Of a DNA stretch of 64,000 nt, positions 23,456-32,373 are shown one piece after another. Source of the stretch: Isoetes taiwanensis (taxonomy: Eukaryota; Streptophyta; Lycopodiopsida; Isoetales; Isoetaceae). The DNA is taken from positions 7,463,333 to 7,527,332 of the forward strand of contig JAJEKV010000065.1 in assembly GCA_021234155.1 (NCBI GenBank), given 5' to 3'. The notes beneath the pieces were generated by a model, which saw nothing but the letters and a program-made list of their open reading frames with translations, ran no database searches and had not been told where the DNA came from. A program made the position numbers and the translations under genes. Numbering within the stretch: the first letter of the stretch is position 1; every line of letters starts with the position of its first letter.

Positions 23456-24010
23456 GAGTGGCTTGTTCAAGGGCACGGGTCGGCTCCACCTAGAGTGGGG
23501 AGGACCATGTACCCGGGTTTGAAGTCCACTTTCACTACAATCATAAATGTTTCCTAGGTTAATGAGTGGCTTGTTCAAGGGCACGGTCGGCTCCACCTAG
23601 AATGGAGAGGACCACGTACCCGGGTTCAAGTCCACTTCCAGTTCCACTTGTTATTTTTTAGGTTTAAAATAAAATTGTAGTGGCTTGTTCAAGGGCACGC
23701 GGTCGGCTTCGTGGAGAGGACTAGGTGTCGGGTCCAAGTCCACTTTTCTTCTCATTCTTAGGTAGATGTGGCTACGGCAAGGACATGGTCGGCTCCACGT
23801 GAGTGGGGAGGACCAAGTGTTTGGGCCTTAGTTCACGTTTATTGTCAATTTTTAGCTAGAGGTAGCTAGGGCAAGGACATGGCTCCACCATGAGTGGAGG
23901 GGACGGATGTTAGGGCCCTAGTCCCACATTTCTTTTTTTTTTTAGGGGGGGTGGCTAGGGAAAGGGCATGGTCGGCTCCACCATGAGTGGGGAGGACCCG
24001 CGTGTTGGGT
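23456..24010 (+). repeat. Minisatellite, 6 units of ~85-115 bp
   Basis: Six units start GTGGCTTGTTCAAGGGCACG or GTGGCTAGGGCAAGGACATG (near 23,458, 23,566, 23,680, 23,768, 23,855 and 23,950). They share a CGGCTCCACC...GAGTGG-GAGGACC core, the same family as at 3225-3525. Units one to three and four to six form two subfamilies. Confidence 0.85.
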
Positions 24011-24124
24011 CCTAATCATACTCTAGCCTAATCCGGCCCGATCTAATCTAGTCTATCTAGCTTATTCCATCAGTCCAAAGCCTCCTCTATTATCTAGCCA
24101 AATCTAGCTTTTGATCAGGAGTAA

Positions 24125-24563
24125 GGGTCTATATTAGCACCCATGGTCAAGTTTAGTTAAGTTATTTTTATCGTTAAGTTAAGTTAACAGTAACTGATTC
24201 CCTTCACACCAGTGCTAGTTAAAAAAAATAGGTTAGGCTAACTTAATGTAATACTAATTCGCACTAAAAGCTTTGATAAAAAAAATAACTTAACTAATTA
24301 ACTAAAGTATTTCGAACATGTCTAGTTAAGTTAGCCAAAGGCATAAAAAATTATAAGCACAATTAACTAAACTTAAAGTGACCTCTATAGTGCTAATTTC
24401 TAATTTAGTTATTTTTTAGTTAATTTTGCTAACTAATCCGAACAAGGTGCGAAGATAAGTTTAGGTAGTGTTTTTGGTTAAAAAAGTTAACTAAATTTCG
24501 GGACTATCTGCTAACTAATTAACTAGTAATCTGAATGTAAATTGACCGTGGGTCCGAATACCC
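24125..24563. mobile_element. Tourist-like MITE (PIF/Harbinger type), 439 bp
   Basis: The left end starts GGGTCTATATTAGCACCCAT and the right end, read inward, starts GGGTATTCGGACCCACGGTC; further matching continues through GGTCAA and TTTA. TAA flanks both sides (24,122-24,124 and 24,564-24,566) as a 3-bp duplication. The interior is AT-rich with many GTTAAGTTA words and has no coding sequence. It sits inside element B and therefore inserted after it. Confidence 0.78.
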
Positions 24564-24566
24564 TAA

Positions 24567-25293
24567 TCTAACCTATTTAGTTTTTCTTTGTTTCTTCTTT
24601 TTTTTTTTCTTGCTTCGGGGGGGGGATCGGATAAGGTATTAGTCGCCATAGGCGTGTTATAAGTAATGATTATATGGTCGCATACATGTTTGATATTGTC
24701 ATTACTATGTTGCATTTACTTTTGTGCATGCTTGGCTTTTTGTATTCATTATTTTGTTTTGTTTGTAGGCATAAAATGGCCTCGTATGGGACAGAGATGC
24801 TTTGTGAAATTAGGCGCATCCTCATCAATCAAATATGCGCATGAGGCCACCCGAACGACATATGCAAACCGATGATCGAATTAACCGTTTTGTAGCATCG
24901 GTTGAGAAAGAATGGCGGTGCGAATTATGTGGGAGGTGGCCGAGCATGAGTCCGAGTTGGAAGATATGATGAGAAAGAACTTAAAGTCTTGGGTTTGCAA
25001 TCGAGCGAGAATTGAGGATGCTACTTAAGTATAAAGTGCCACTTATGAGCCCTTATCTTTGAGGCATACGTGGGGACGATGGGCTAATTCGTGGCGAAGT
25101 GCAAAGGTCCGGCGCTTAAAGATCACAAGATGGCGATGAGATCTCAATTCTGAGCAGTGAAGGAGTTAGATAGTCTTATCCATGGTGGGAGCTCTATTGG
25201 TGCGGGGGTTAGATTATCATTACATGCTCATGATAAATGTCTTTGCATTTATTGTGACATTTTCGTGGATCTTTGTTGGAGTTGTAAAGTGCA
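24567..25293. other. Unassigned segment of element B
   Basis: Contains a T-rich run, a G-run near 24,618 and an intron-like acceptor (TTTGTTTGTAGG near 24,770). Short coding-like frames follow to about 25,200, for example EHESELEDMMRKNLKSW in the frame near 24,945. Stops interrupt every frame. It may hold upstream exons of the kinase-like fragment; I do not recognise them. Confidence 0.4.
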
Positions 25294-26292
25294 TTGGTAG
25301 TAAACAAGACTGCCAGATATACCAAATCCAGATCTTGGGAACCCTGTACTTTAATCAAGATGATTATTATACTGGCATTGTGTGGAGGCCAAGATAGAGC
25401 TGCATCATGGTTGTTGGCTGACAAGTATATCCGTTTCAAGAGCCCAAGTCCAGCATTGGCCACACCCCTTGGACTTGCCCCTGAGGTCTTTTGTGGAGAG
25501 GGATCAATGGTAGTCTTGCCATTCATGAATGGAGGAACCTTTGCAGAATTACTTGACCATCTTCCGAGCCAATTCTCTTCTTATAGGAGATGGTCAAATG
25601 CAATGCATAGTGCTCCAAGAAGGGCTGATATGAAGATAAGTGCGGAGTGGAAAGCCAAAATGAGACTCGTGTATAAGTACGTCCCAGAAATAGCTCTCGC
25701 TCTTGCAGAAGGAGTCTATGCCATCCACGCTCCAGGTTGGACACACACAAAGCTCAATTGCAAAAGGGTCAAACTCCATTTTGATGACTCCCTTACAAAT
25801 GTGTGGGTGGCTATTGGTGATTGGGACACGGCCCTCCGTTTTTTTTTGCAAGGAGCGAATGCCCAAATTGAAGAGCCGTTATACACTACAAGATGGAACG
25901 GTGCGATATCCTTGGTGGGAGAAGAGAGTTTTTACATCATCATCAGATGACCAAGCATCATGGGGGCATGAGATATCTGACATATATTCCCCTGGGCTAC
26001 ATTTTGAGATGCTCCTTGATTTTGTCGGGCAATGCGGCTTATGGGGTTGTGTGTTGAGATAAACCCAACCGACCGATACTCTAGCACATTGGACATCATC
26101 CAACATATGAAGGTCCAAATGATGATGGATAGAGAGCTGGTGCACATGGATCGCCCATCTATTGCTCGCGTCGTCGATGTGTTCAAAACAGCAGGGCTTT
26201 CTTCTGATATAGTTGTGAGAGAGAGACGACATATGAAGTGTGGTGATCCACTTGAGATGGCTAAGCTACTGTTAAATGCTTGCAAGAAGTGA
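25294..26292 (+). pseudogene. Protein-kinase-like fragment captured in element B
   Basis: Two overlapping frames give the order of a kinase C-lobe. GGTFAELLDHL (about 25,530) resembles the hinge and alpha-D. YVPEIALALAEGVYAIHAPG (about 25,680-25,737) resembles alpha-E. HTKLNCKRVKL (about 25,745-25,775) lies where the HRDLKxxN catalytic loop should be. DISDIYSPGLHFEML-type sequence (about 25,970-26,010) resembles the D-x-Y-S-x-G block, and INPTDRYSSTLDIIQHMK (about 26,060-26,112) the closing Arg block. The catalytic Asp of HRD is replaced by Lys and no DFG is seen (GDWD instead), so it would not be active. A frameshift falls near 25,880. The last frame ends at a clean stop at 26,292. N-lobe motifs were not recognised. 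Confidence 0.6.
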
Positions 26293-26439
26293 TTAATATA
26301 ATTTTGTCTTCCTATTTGAGGCTTGTTGCAACCAATAAATGTTTTTATTCAAAATTACTAATGAAAAAAAGTAATTTATTAATCAAAAAAATTATTATTA
26401 ATGGTAAATAAATTATTAATCATAACTTGTAGATAAAGT

Positions 26440-26745
26440 GTCGCTACAGACGTCAAACCCTAGGTTTTGTGTGCTACATCATCAAACCCTAGATTGTAAA
26501 TGCCATGTGGCACAATCTAGGGTTTGATGATGTGGCACACGCAAGCTAGGGTTTGATGACATGGCACTTACTATGATGTGGCAATAGGAAGTCGCGACGT
26601 GACACAACCTAGGGTTTGATGATGTGCCACACGCAACGTAGGGTTTCATGATGTGGCACTAAAAATGCCATGGGATAATTTAGGGTTCGATTGTATGACA
26701 TGATACATGGCACGATAATATGGCAACCTAGAGTTCGATATGCAC
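26440..26745. repeat. Telo-box minisatellite, ~40-60 bp units in both orientations
   Basis: The words AAACCCTAG or CTAGGGTTT recur about eight times with a linked TTTGATGATGTGGCACACG block, partly as inverted copies. AAACCCTA is the telo-box found in promoters of plant translation and cell-cycle genes. The array lies immediately upstream of the Transposase_24-like gene, so it may act as its promoter; that role is inferred from position. Confidence 0.7.
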
Positions 26746-26881
26746 CCCATACATATATACGAGATACTTTTCTAATATAAATAAGAAGATAAGAATATAA
26801 ATTTAGGTATTTATTCAAAGACACTTGTTCAAAGCTTTTCTCTCGCTAATTCTCGTTATGTTCAAATTAATATATATAGTC

Positions 26882-29315
26882 ATGGCGGAGGCTCAATTCT
26901 TAGCGGTCTTCCTCATTGTGGCCCTCTTTCTGCTGATGCAATATTCATGGCGTTATGCGTCTCCCCCTCCGCCCCCGGTCAAGACGGTCAAGACTGCAGT
27001 AAGTCTGCCGGGGCTCATTGGTGGCACATTTCGAACCATGAAAATACTATTTTTCATCTGTATGGTTTGTAAGTATCATTCTATTATTGCAACCAATATC
27101 ATTCATGGTTATCAAATGTTTCTCTCACAATTTCTTTTGATCTAGGTGTGCTCTTTTTCTCGGCGATGAATAGAGGTAATCGCAATCGTACGGAGAATGA
27201 CGAAGACGAACGTAAGTATTTATATAGTTTTTATTATACCCTTTACCCTCTAATTAGGTATGTGAGTTTATGCATGGAGTTTTAATTTGTTGTGTAGATG
27301 AAAGGGACGAGTTTAGAGAAAATAGGAGGAGGACTTCACGAGATAGGGGCAATCGTGCTGATGTTCAAAGAAGCCAACCTCCACCTGTCACTACACCAGC
27401 AGGTTTGGGTATTAAGATAGCTTTTATAAAAATAATAAATAAATGAATTGTTTTTTGCATGATATTTATGCTTCTGCAACTCCTCCGCCGCTCCCCGCCT
27501 TCCTCGCAAACATGTCTCCCGCCGAGAGAGACCAAATTGCAGCATATTTTGCCTCTTTGACACCAACGCCAGTTAGGCAGCCTCTCGCTCCTATTCCCCA
27601 ACGACATAGTGTTGATTATCGGCCTCCACGTTCTCGCGAGAATATCGAGATCGCTAGACGTAGTATGGACTCCCGTTCTAGGCAAGAGACGGGAACAGAT
27701 TTTTCTAATACAAGGAACTTGGAGGCGATTTCAAGAGGGTAAATATATATCCACTACGCATTCAAACATTTCTTTTGGTTGCAACATGTTAAAGATGCTC
27801 ATTCTCTCATTACTTCCCGTGTCAAGAAGTAGTGGAGCAACAGGACTCACTACGTTCAAGATCGCGACGATCATCACAGGGTTCGGGATCAAGAAGATCG
27901 TCAATCGCCTGACTTGGAGAGGGAAGGATCCCGACGACGTCCACATGTCACTGAAGAAGAGCGTCCATTTCGCTTTGTTTTAGACACGTAAGTCTGCGGG
28001 TGATTTGGCCCCGAATATACCCGACTATCATATTAATAATAATTTTTTGATGTAAGTTATGTGAACATATTATTTAAGATATCAACCTTAAATATTAGTA
28101 CTTTGTCATCTAAATTTGTTGTTTTGTTCATTCTCTTCACTTAGAATACATTGTAAAGTGCTCAAAAGGTTCTTAATCGGGACGGGATATGTATATTGAT
28201 TCGGTGAGACATAAACACGCTTTTATATACCCACCATTTATGCTTCAGGGGACGCTCTTCCTAAGAAGGATGATGAGGGAAGTGTCTTTTATACTAATCG
28301 AGGGACGCGGTCACAAATAATATCTCTCGTTTATGGCCTCCCCGCAGGTATATAGGGGAGTGGCTGGCTTTTATGACCAACGCAAATAGAGCGTCAAAAA
28401 TAAAATGAAACAGAGTTTCCGAGGAGATAGAAAAAGCAAAGGCGTTTAATCTGGAAGAAGCTCACTTCGATGATGGGCGAAGCTTCTGAAAAAAAGGAGG
28501 TACATGACCTAGTCATAGTCTTGTTTTTATTATTTTGATATTGGCGTTGATCTATCGATTTATGTCAAAGGCAAAGAGTGGTCAAGGAACCGGGCGGACT
28601 TGTAAAAAGAAGGAGGCGATTGGTCAAAAGTCCCTAAACCACTTAATCTCCACAAGGAAGATATCAAGGTATTTCTTATTTTTTTGTCATTCGCTCACTT
28701 TTAACTTGTGATAATGTTATGTTGTGTGCCTTGCAATCAGATTGCATTCGAACGTGCAAAGGATCCAGAAAACAAACATAGAGCTCGGACCGACAAAGCA
28801 ACTAAAAGTGAGCAAAAGCCGTCTCATTTGGGCTCCGGCGGTCGGAAAGGGTTTCTCTATAGATTCGTAAGAGCTATATTAGTTCACATTAATTTTAATA
28901 AGAACTTTAAATGTCACTAGCTAATACTCGTTATATTGTCATAGGAACATCTATACGGGTTTCCCCTAACAAGCAAAGACGCATACAAGTAGCCACTTTA
29001 ACGTGGAGCCGCTTTTATATCAGATCATCAGCTATAATGACGAGGGAATTGTCCCACTTCGCGGGAATGCGGGGGTGCGTTGTAGAAAATTATTATAATT
29101 CTATGAACTACATTAATGTCATATTCTTTTGGTTTTTATAGGAAGCAGTGGCGGATATGAATGAAGGTCTAGAGCATGACATGGGGCGTGGGGTCGGCGA
29201 GGGATCTGCAAACATTGGTGGAGAGCCATCCAATCGCAACCGTGGGGCTGAGGGTTCGAGGCGTCATCAAACTACGTACTCGGATGACTACTCCACTGAA
29301 TCTGACAGAGATTAG
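26882..29315 (+). CDS. Transposase_24-like accessory transposase of CACTA element B, multi-exon
   Basis: A likely multi-exon gene whose C-terminal part resembles the plant Transposase_24 (Ptta/En/Spm) family, the second protein of many CACTA elements, thought to bind subterminal repeats. The ATG at 26,882 opens a frame with a hydrophobic stretch (FLAVFLIVALFLLM) and a PPPPP run, ending at a GTAAGT donor (26,999). Further exon-like frames: 27,146-27,211 (acceptor ATCTAG, donor GTAAGT), 27,298-27,400, about 27,479-27,741, about 27,830-27,988, about 28,340-28,490, 28,575-28,671, 28,741-28,865 and 29,143-29,315. The middle is Ser/Arg/Pro-rich. The family signature is in the exon at 28,741: AKDPENKHRARTDKATKSEQ then HLGSGGRKGF, matching the N-x-x-x-R-x-K...H-x-G-x-K-x-F pattern. 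The exon model was built by eye and one or two internal frameshifts remain (near 27,905 and 28,415). Confidence 0.55.
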
Positions 29316-29353
29316 CTCTAGGCTAAAAGGGTGGATACTCCTCTTAACGAGTC

Positions 29354-29500
29354 TTTTGTGATTATTTAAAAATATAAATACAATTCACTTTTGTGATTAT
29401 TTAAAAATATAAATATAAATTTTTTTTTTAACTATTTAAAAATATAAATATAAAAACACTTTTGTGATTATTTAAAAATATTTTTATATTTATATTTTTT
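29354..29500 (+). repeat. AT-rich minisatellite, ~45-bp units
   Basis: Four copies of GTGATTATTTAAAAATATAA-type units follow the stop codon of the Transposase_24-like gene, then homopolymer-rich AT sequence to 29,535. Confidence 0.8.
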
Positions 29501-29539
29501 ATATAAATATATTTTTTATTTTTTTTTATTTTTTTTCCC

Positions 29540-30027
29540 CTACACGTCGCATGCGACGTATCCACGTGGCTTTTTTTGCCACGTGGCTTTTCTACACGCG
29601 GATTTTCAAATTTTCCACGTGTATATTCGCGGTGTGGCGTCAAGATGCGGCGTACACGCGGCTTTTTACGACGATGTATATTCCGCGGTGTATATTCCAC
29701 GCAGTATATTCCACATACGTCCGTTTCCCGCGGTCACGCCGCATGCGGCGATACACGCGGGCTTTTACGTAGCGTGGATTTTTGTTGATGTTCCACGTAT
29801 ATTCCACGGTATATTTTTCGTGTCCGCGTCACGTCGTATGACGATCGCGTCACGCCCCGCGTCTGTCACGCCCCGATGCGACGCCCGCGGCGACGCCGCC
29901 GACGCCGCGTCGCGACGCGACGCCGCATGCGACGGTATGTCCGACATCCGGCGGCGCCGCCGATGTCGCGATAGACGCCGCATTTACGCCGCTATAGACG
30001 TCGCTAAATGACCTTTTTCTTGTTGTG
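29540..30027. promoter_or_regulatory. CACTA right subterminal repeat zone and terminus
   Basis: A very CpG-rich 0.5 kb zone. It has the perfect palindrome ACGTCGCATGCGACGT (29,544-29,559), a related CGCCGCATGCGGCG (about 29,736), repeats of CCACGTGGCTTTT and GTATATTCC(A)CG, and dense GACGCC/GGCGTC words to 30,005. It ends in CTTTTTCTTGTTGTG at 30,027, the inverted CACTA-type terminus. Frames here are compositional. Confidence 0.7.
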
Positions 30028-31946
30028 GCTTACATAAATTGTCCTATTTTCCATATTTCAATACAGTTCAACTCAAGCATTGCACGACTACGAGGGAGCC
30101 CTTCCAGTCTGCTGCTACTGTCTCTCAAGGCAGTTCTATATTCTCAAATTCATACATGAATATATGATTCCAAAATCTATTCAATTTTGTATGATTATAT
30201 AAGATTCTCGTTTTCTGCCATATGCATCATATTTAATTTCAGGATGAAGCGACTAGATCTGACTCATGACTTTATCTTCTCATGCTCGGGCAACTGAACA
30301 CACCTAACAATAACAATTTCGCTACATCTGCAACTTTTCCGTTCCTCGCAATATGACACTACTCATGCCCGGCACCGTTACCATATAAATTGAAGCAAAA
30401 ACTATAATAAAATGCATATCCACATATTGCAAGACACACCCATTATGCAAATGACACAAGGAAGTTTATTAAAGTATAAAATCCAACAAATAGCTGTAGT
30501 CTAAATGGGAAACTGCAAGGCAGTAACTGCCCAAGGGTTATTACAAATGGAGTTTTAACAGACCTATACAACCTTTTTTTTTTGTGTAGTTATCACACCA
30601 AACAACAAATTATTTCGACAGATCTGATACCGCCTACCTTAACTTAAATCGTTGATGCCATTTGGAAAAGTGTTAAGACATCTTGATTTTGGTGGACGAA
30701 AATCTTGGAAGGAGAAATGCCTTTCGCTAATAAAGATTTTAGATCAGCTTTTAAGATGAAGACACGATCAAACAATGAAGGATCGACCCTTTCGACCGCT
30801 GCCAAGTAATCTATACCAATGGTAAAGGTAGGCCGCACAACCAATGGTAATGGTAATGCACAAGTTGCATAAGCATGGCAACACAACCAAGAATCAATGC
30901 TAGATCAAAACATATTGAGATCCAGTACCACTTTGTACGAAAAAAGATTCTTGTGACGGAAGACATGGTAGCAGATTTTCTTACAAAACGTCTACCAAAA
31001 GACAAATTCGTTTTATGCAGACAAAGCCTGAACATAGATTGTCTGATAGGCATCGGATAAGAGGGAGTGTTACAGAATGGGATTCCCCAAGTTATATGCG
31101 TGCTCGCAAAACCGTCATGCATTCTCGCCACATTATCCATAAGCCACATAAGTCGGGTCCACCTCATTGATCCATATCTCCAATGGCCATGTCCTTTCCC
31201 AAGAGACATGCCCTCATGACTTTTCATATACTCTTTTCTGCTTACATAAATTGTCCTATTTTCCATATTTCAATACAGTTCAACTCAAGCATTGCCGACG
31301 ACTCACGAGGGAGCCCTTCCAGTCTGTAAGCATCGTCTCTCAAGGGTTTCTATATTCTCAAATTCATACATGAATATATGATTCCAAAATCTATTCAATT
31401 TTGTATGATTATATAAGATTCTCGTTTTTACGCCATATGCATCATATTTAATTTCAGGATGAAGCGACTAGATCTGACTCATGACTTTATCTTCCATAGG
31501 ACGTTATTTCAATATTTAGATTCATAATTCATTTGTGCCATCTACAAAAGCATAAATTCCAATACAACACAATTAATTCTCATGCTTTCGAAAGTAACCG
31601 AACATACCTAACAACAACAATTTCGCTACATCTGCAACTTTTCCGTTCCTCGCAATATGCCACTACTCATGCCCGGCACCGTTACCATATAAATTGAAGC
31701 AAAAACTATAATAAAATGCATACCCACATATTGCAAGACACACCCATTATGCAAATGACACAAGGAAGTTTATTAAAGTATAAAATCCAACAAATAGTCA
31801 GTAGTCTAAATGCTAAATCGCAAGGCAAAGAACAGCCCAAGGGTTATTACAAATGGAGTTTTAACAGACATACAACCTTTTTTTTTGTGTAGTTATCACA
31901 CCAAACAACAAATTGTTTCGACAGATCTGATACCGCCTACCTTAAC

Positions 31947-32189
31947 TTAAATCGTTGATGCCATTTGGAAAAGTGTTAAGACATCTTGACTCTGGTGGAC
32001 GAAAATCTTGGAAGGAGAAATGCCTTTCGCTAATAAAGATTTTAGATCAGCTTTTAAGATGAAGACACGATCAAACAATGAAGGATCGACCCTTTCGACC
32101 GCTGCCAAGTAATCTATACCAATGGTAAAGGTAGGCCGCACAACCAATGGTAATGGTAATGCACAAGTTGCATAAGCATGGCAACACAA
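31947..32189 (-). other. Unidentified 80-codon frame in the satellite unit (also 30644-30886 and 50929-51171)
   Basis: On the minus strand the frame runs from MCCHAYATCA through FDRVFILKADLKSLL and GISPSKIFVHQ to a stop. It is intact at the same place in several units (80 codons at 30,644, 31,947 and 50,929; 81 codons at 62,771). At 60,146 the frame is 81 codons but its N-terminal part is read in a different phase. It is shifted or broken in other units by indels at two or three recurrent spots. I do not recognise it. It overlaps the start of the copia RNase H piece on the other strand only at its first codons. Its amphipathic pattern looks like real coding sequence, but conservation may simply follow from recent satellite amplification. 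Confidence 0.35.
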
Positions 32190-32366
32190 CCAAGAATCAA
32201 TGCTAGATCAAAACATATTGAGATCCAGTACCACTTTGTACGAAAAAAGATTCTTGTGACGGAAGACATGGTAGCAGATTTTCTTACAAAACGTCTACCA
32301 AAAGACAAATTCGTTTTATGCAGACAAAGCCTGAACATAGAAGATTGTCTGATAGGCATCGGATAA
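32178..32366 (+). pseudogene. Ty1/copia RNase H 3' end within the satellite unit
   Basis: Shows the typical end of a copia polyprotein: NARSKHIEIQYHFVR, then TEDMVADFLTKRLPKDKF. The stretch between these motifs is shorter than usual, and the RNase H catalytic part upstream is missing. The frame ends just before ATAAGAGGGAG, a polypurine tract, followed in other units by TGTTA, the usual start of copia LTRs. Every satellite unit carries this piece, so the satellite captured a copia 3' end. In this unit it is truncated by the gypsy LTR. Confidence 0.8.
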
Positions 32367-32373
32367 GAGGGAG

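Larger units (their letters stand above)
22320..30027 (+). mobile_element. CACTA/En-Spm-like element B (~7.7 kb)
   Basis: The right end reads ...CTTTTTCTTGTTGTG, whose complement CACAACAAGAAAAAG is a CACTA-type terminus (usual form CACTACAAGAAAA). The left end is less clear: CACATTAAAAAAAGATGC at 22,320, followed by ACGTCGCTATAACAAAATAC and the 16-bp palindrome. Inside, in order: polypyrimidine tract, minisatellite, a MITE, a kinase fragment, a telo-box repeat and a Transposase_24-like gene, then a GC-rich right subterminal zone. TNP2 is absent, so it would be non-autonomous. On the right it abuts the ~1.31 kb satellite (GCT then TACATAAATTG). The left flank is not satellite and no matching 3-bp duplication is seen, so the left boundary is tentative. 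Confidence 0.65.
30028..32373 (+). repeat. Satellite (~1.31 kb unit), left block, 1.8 units
   Basis: The satellite block left of the gypsy insertion. The first unit is truncated on its left by the CACTA terminus (starts GCTTACATAAATTGTCC). The second starts at the GAGGGAGTGTTA junction near 31,061 and is cut at 32,373 by the 5' LTR, just after GAGGGAG. Its units match those at 50-64 kb, so both blocks belong to one array that the gypsy element split. Confidence 0.9.

Noticed and set aside
22602-23557. Long Phe/Ser/Leu-rich frames (up to 277 codons) that look like membrane proteins
   Set aside because: They are translations of a C/T-only tract; the apparent hydrophobicity is compositional.
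29551-30011. Arg/Ala-rich frames in both strands near the CACTA right end
   Set aside because: They arise from CG-rich subterminal repeats; no conservation or family match.
2500-30027. One giant CACTA element from 2.5 to 30.0 kb with TNP2 and Transposase_24 as its two genes
   Set aside because: The gene order would fit, but the internal minisatellite and end-type palindromes occur twice, which fits two elements better; kept open in the finding on the missing left end.
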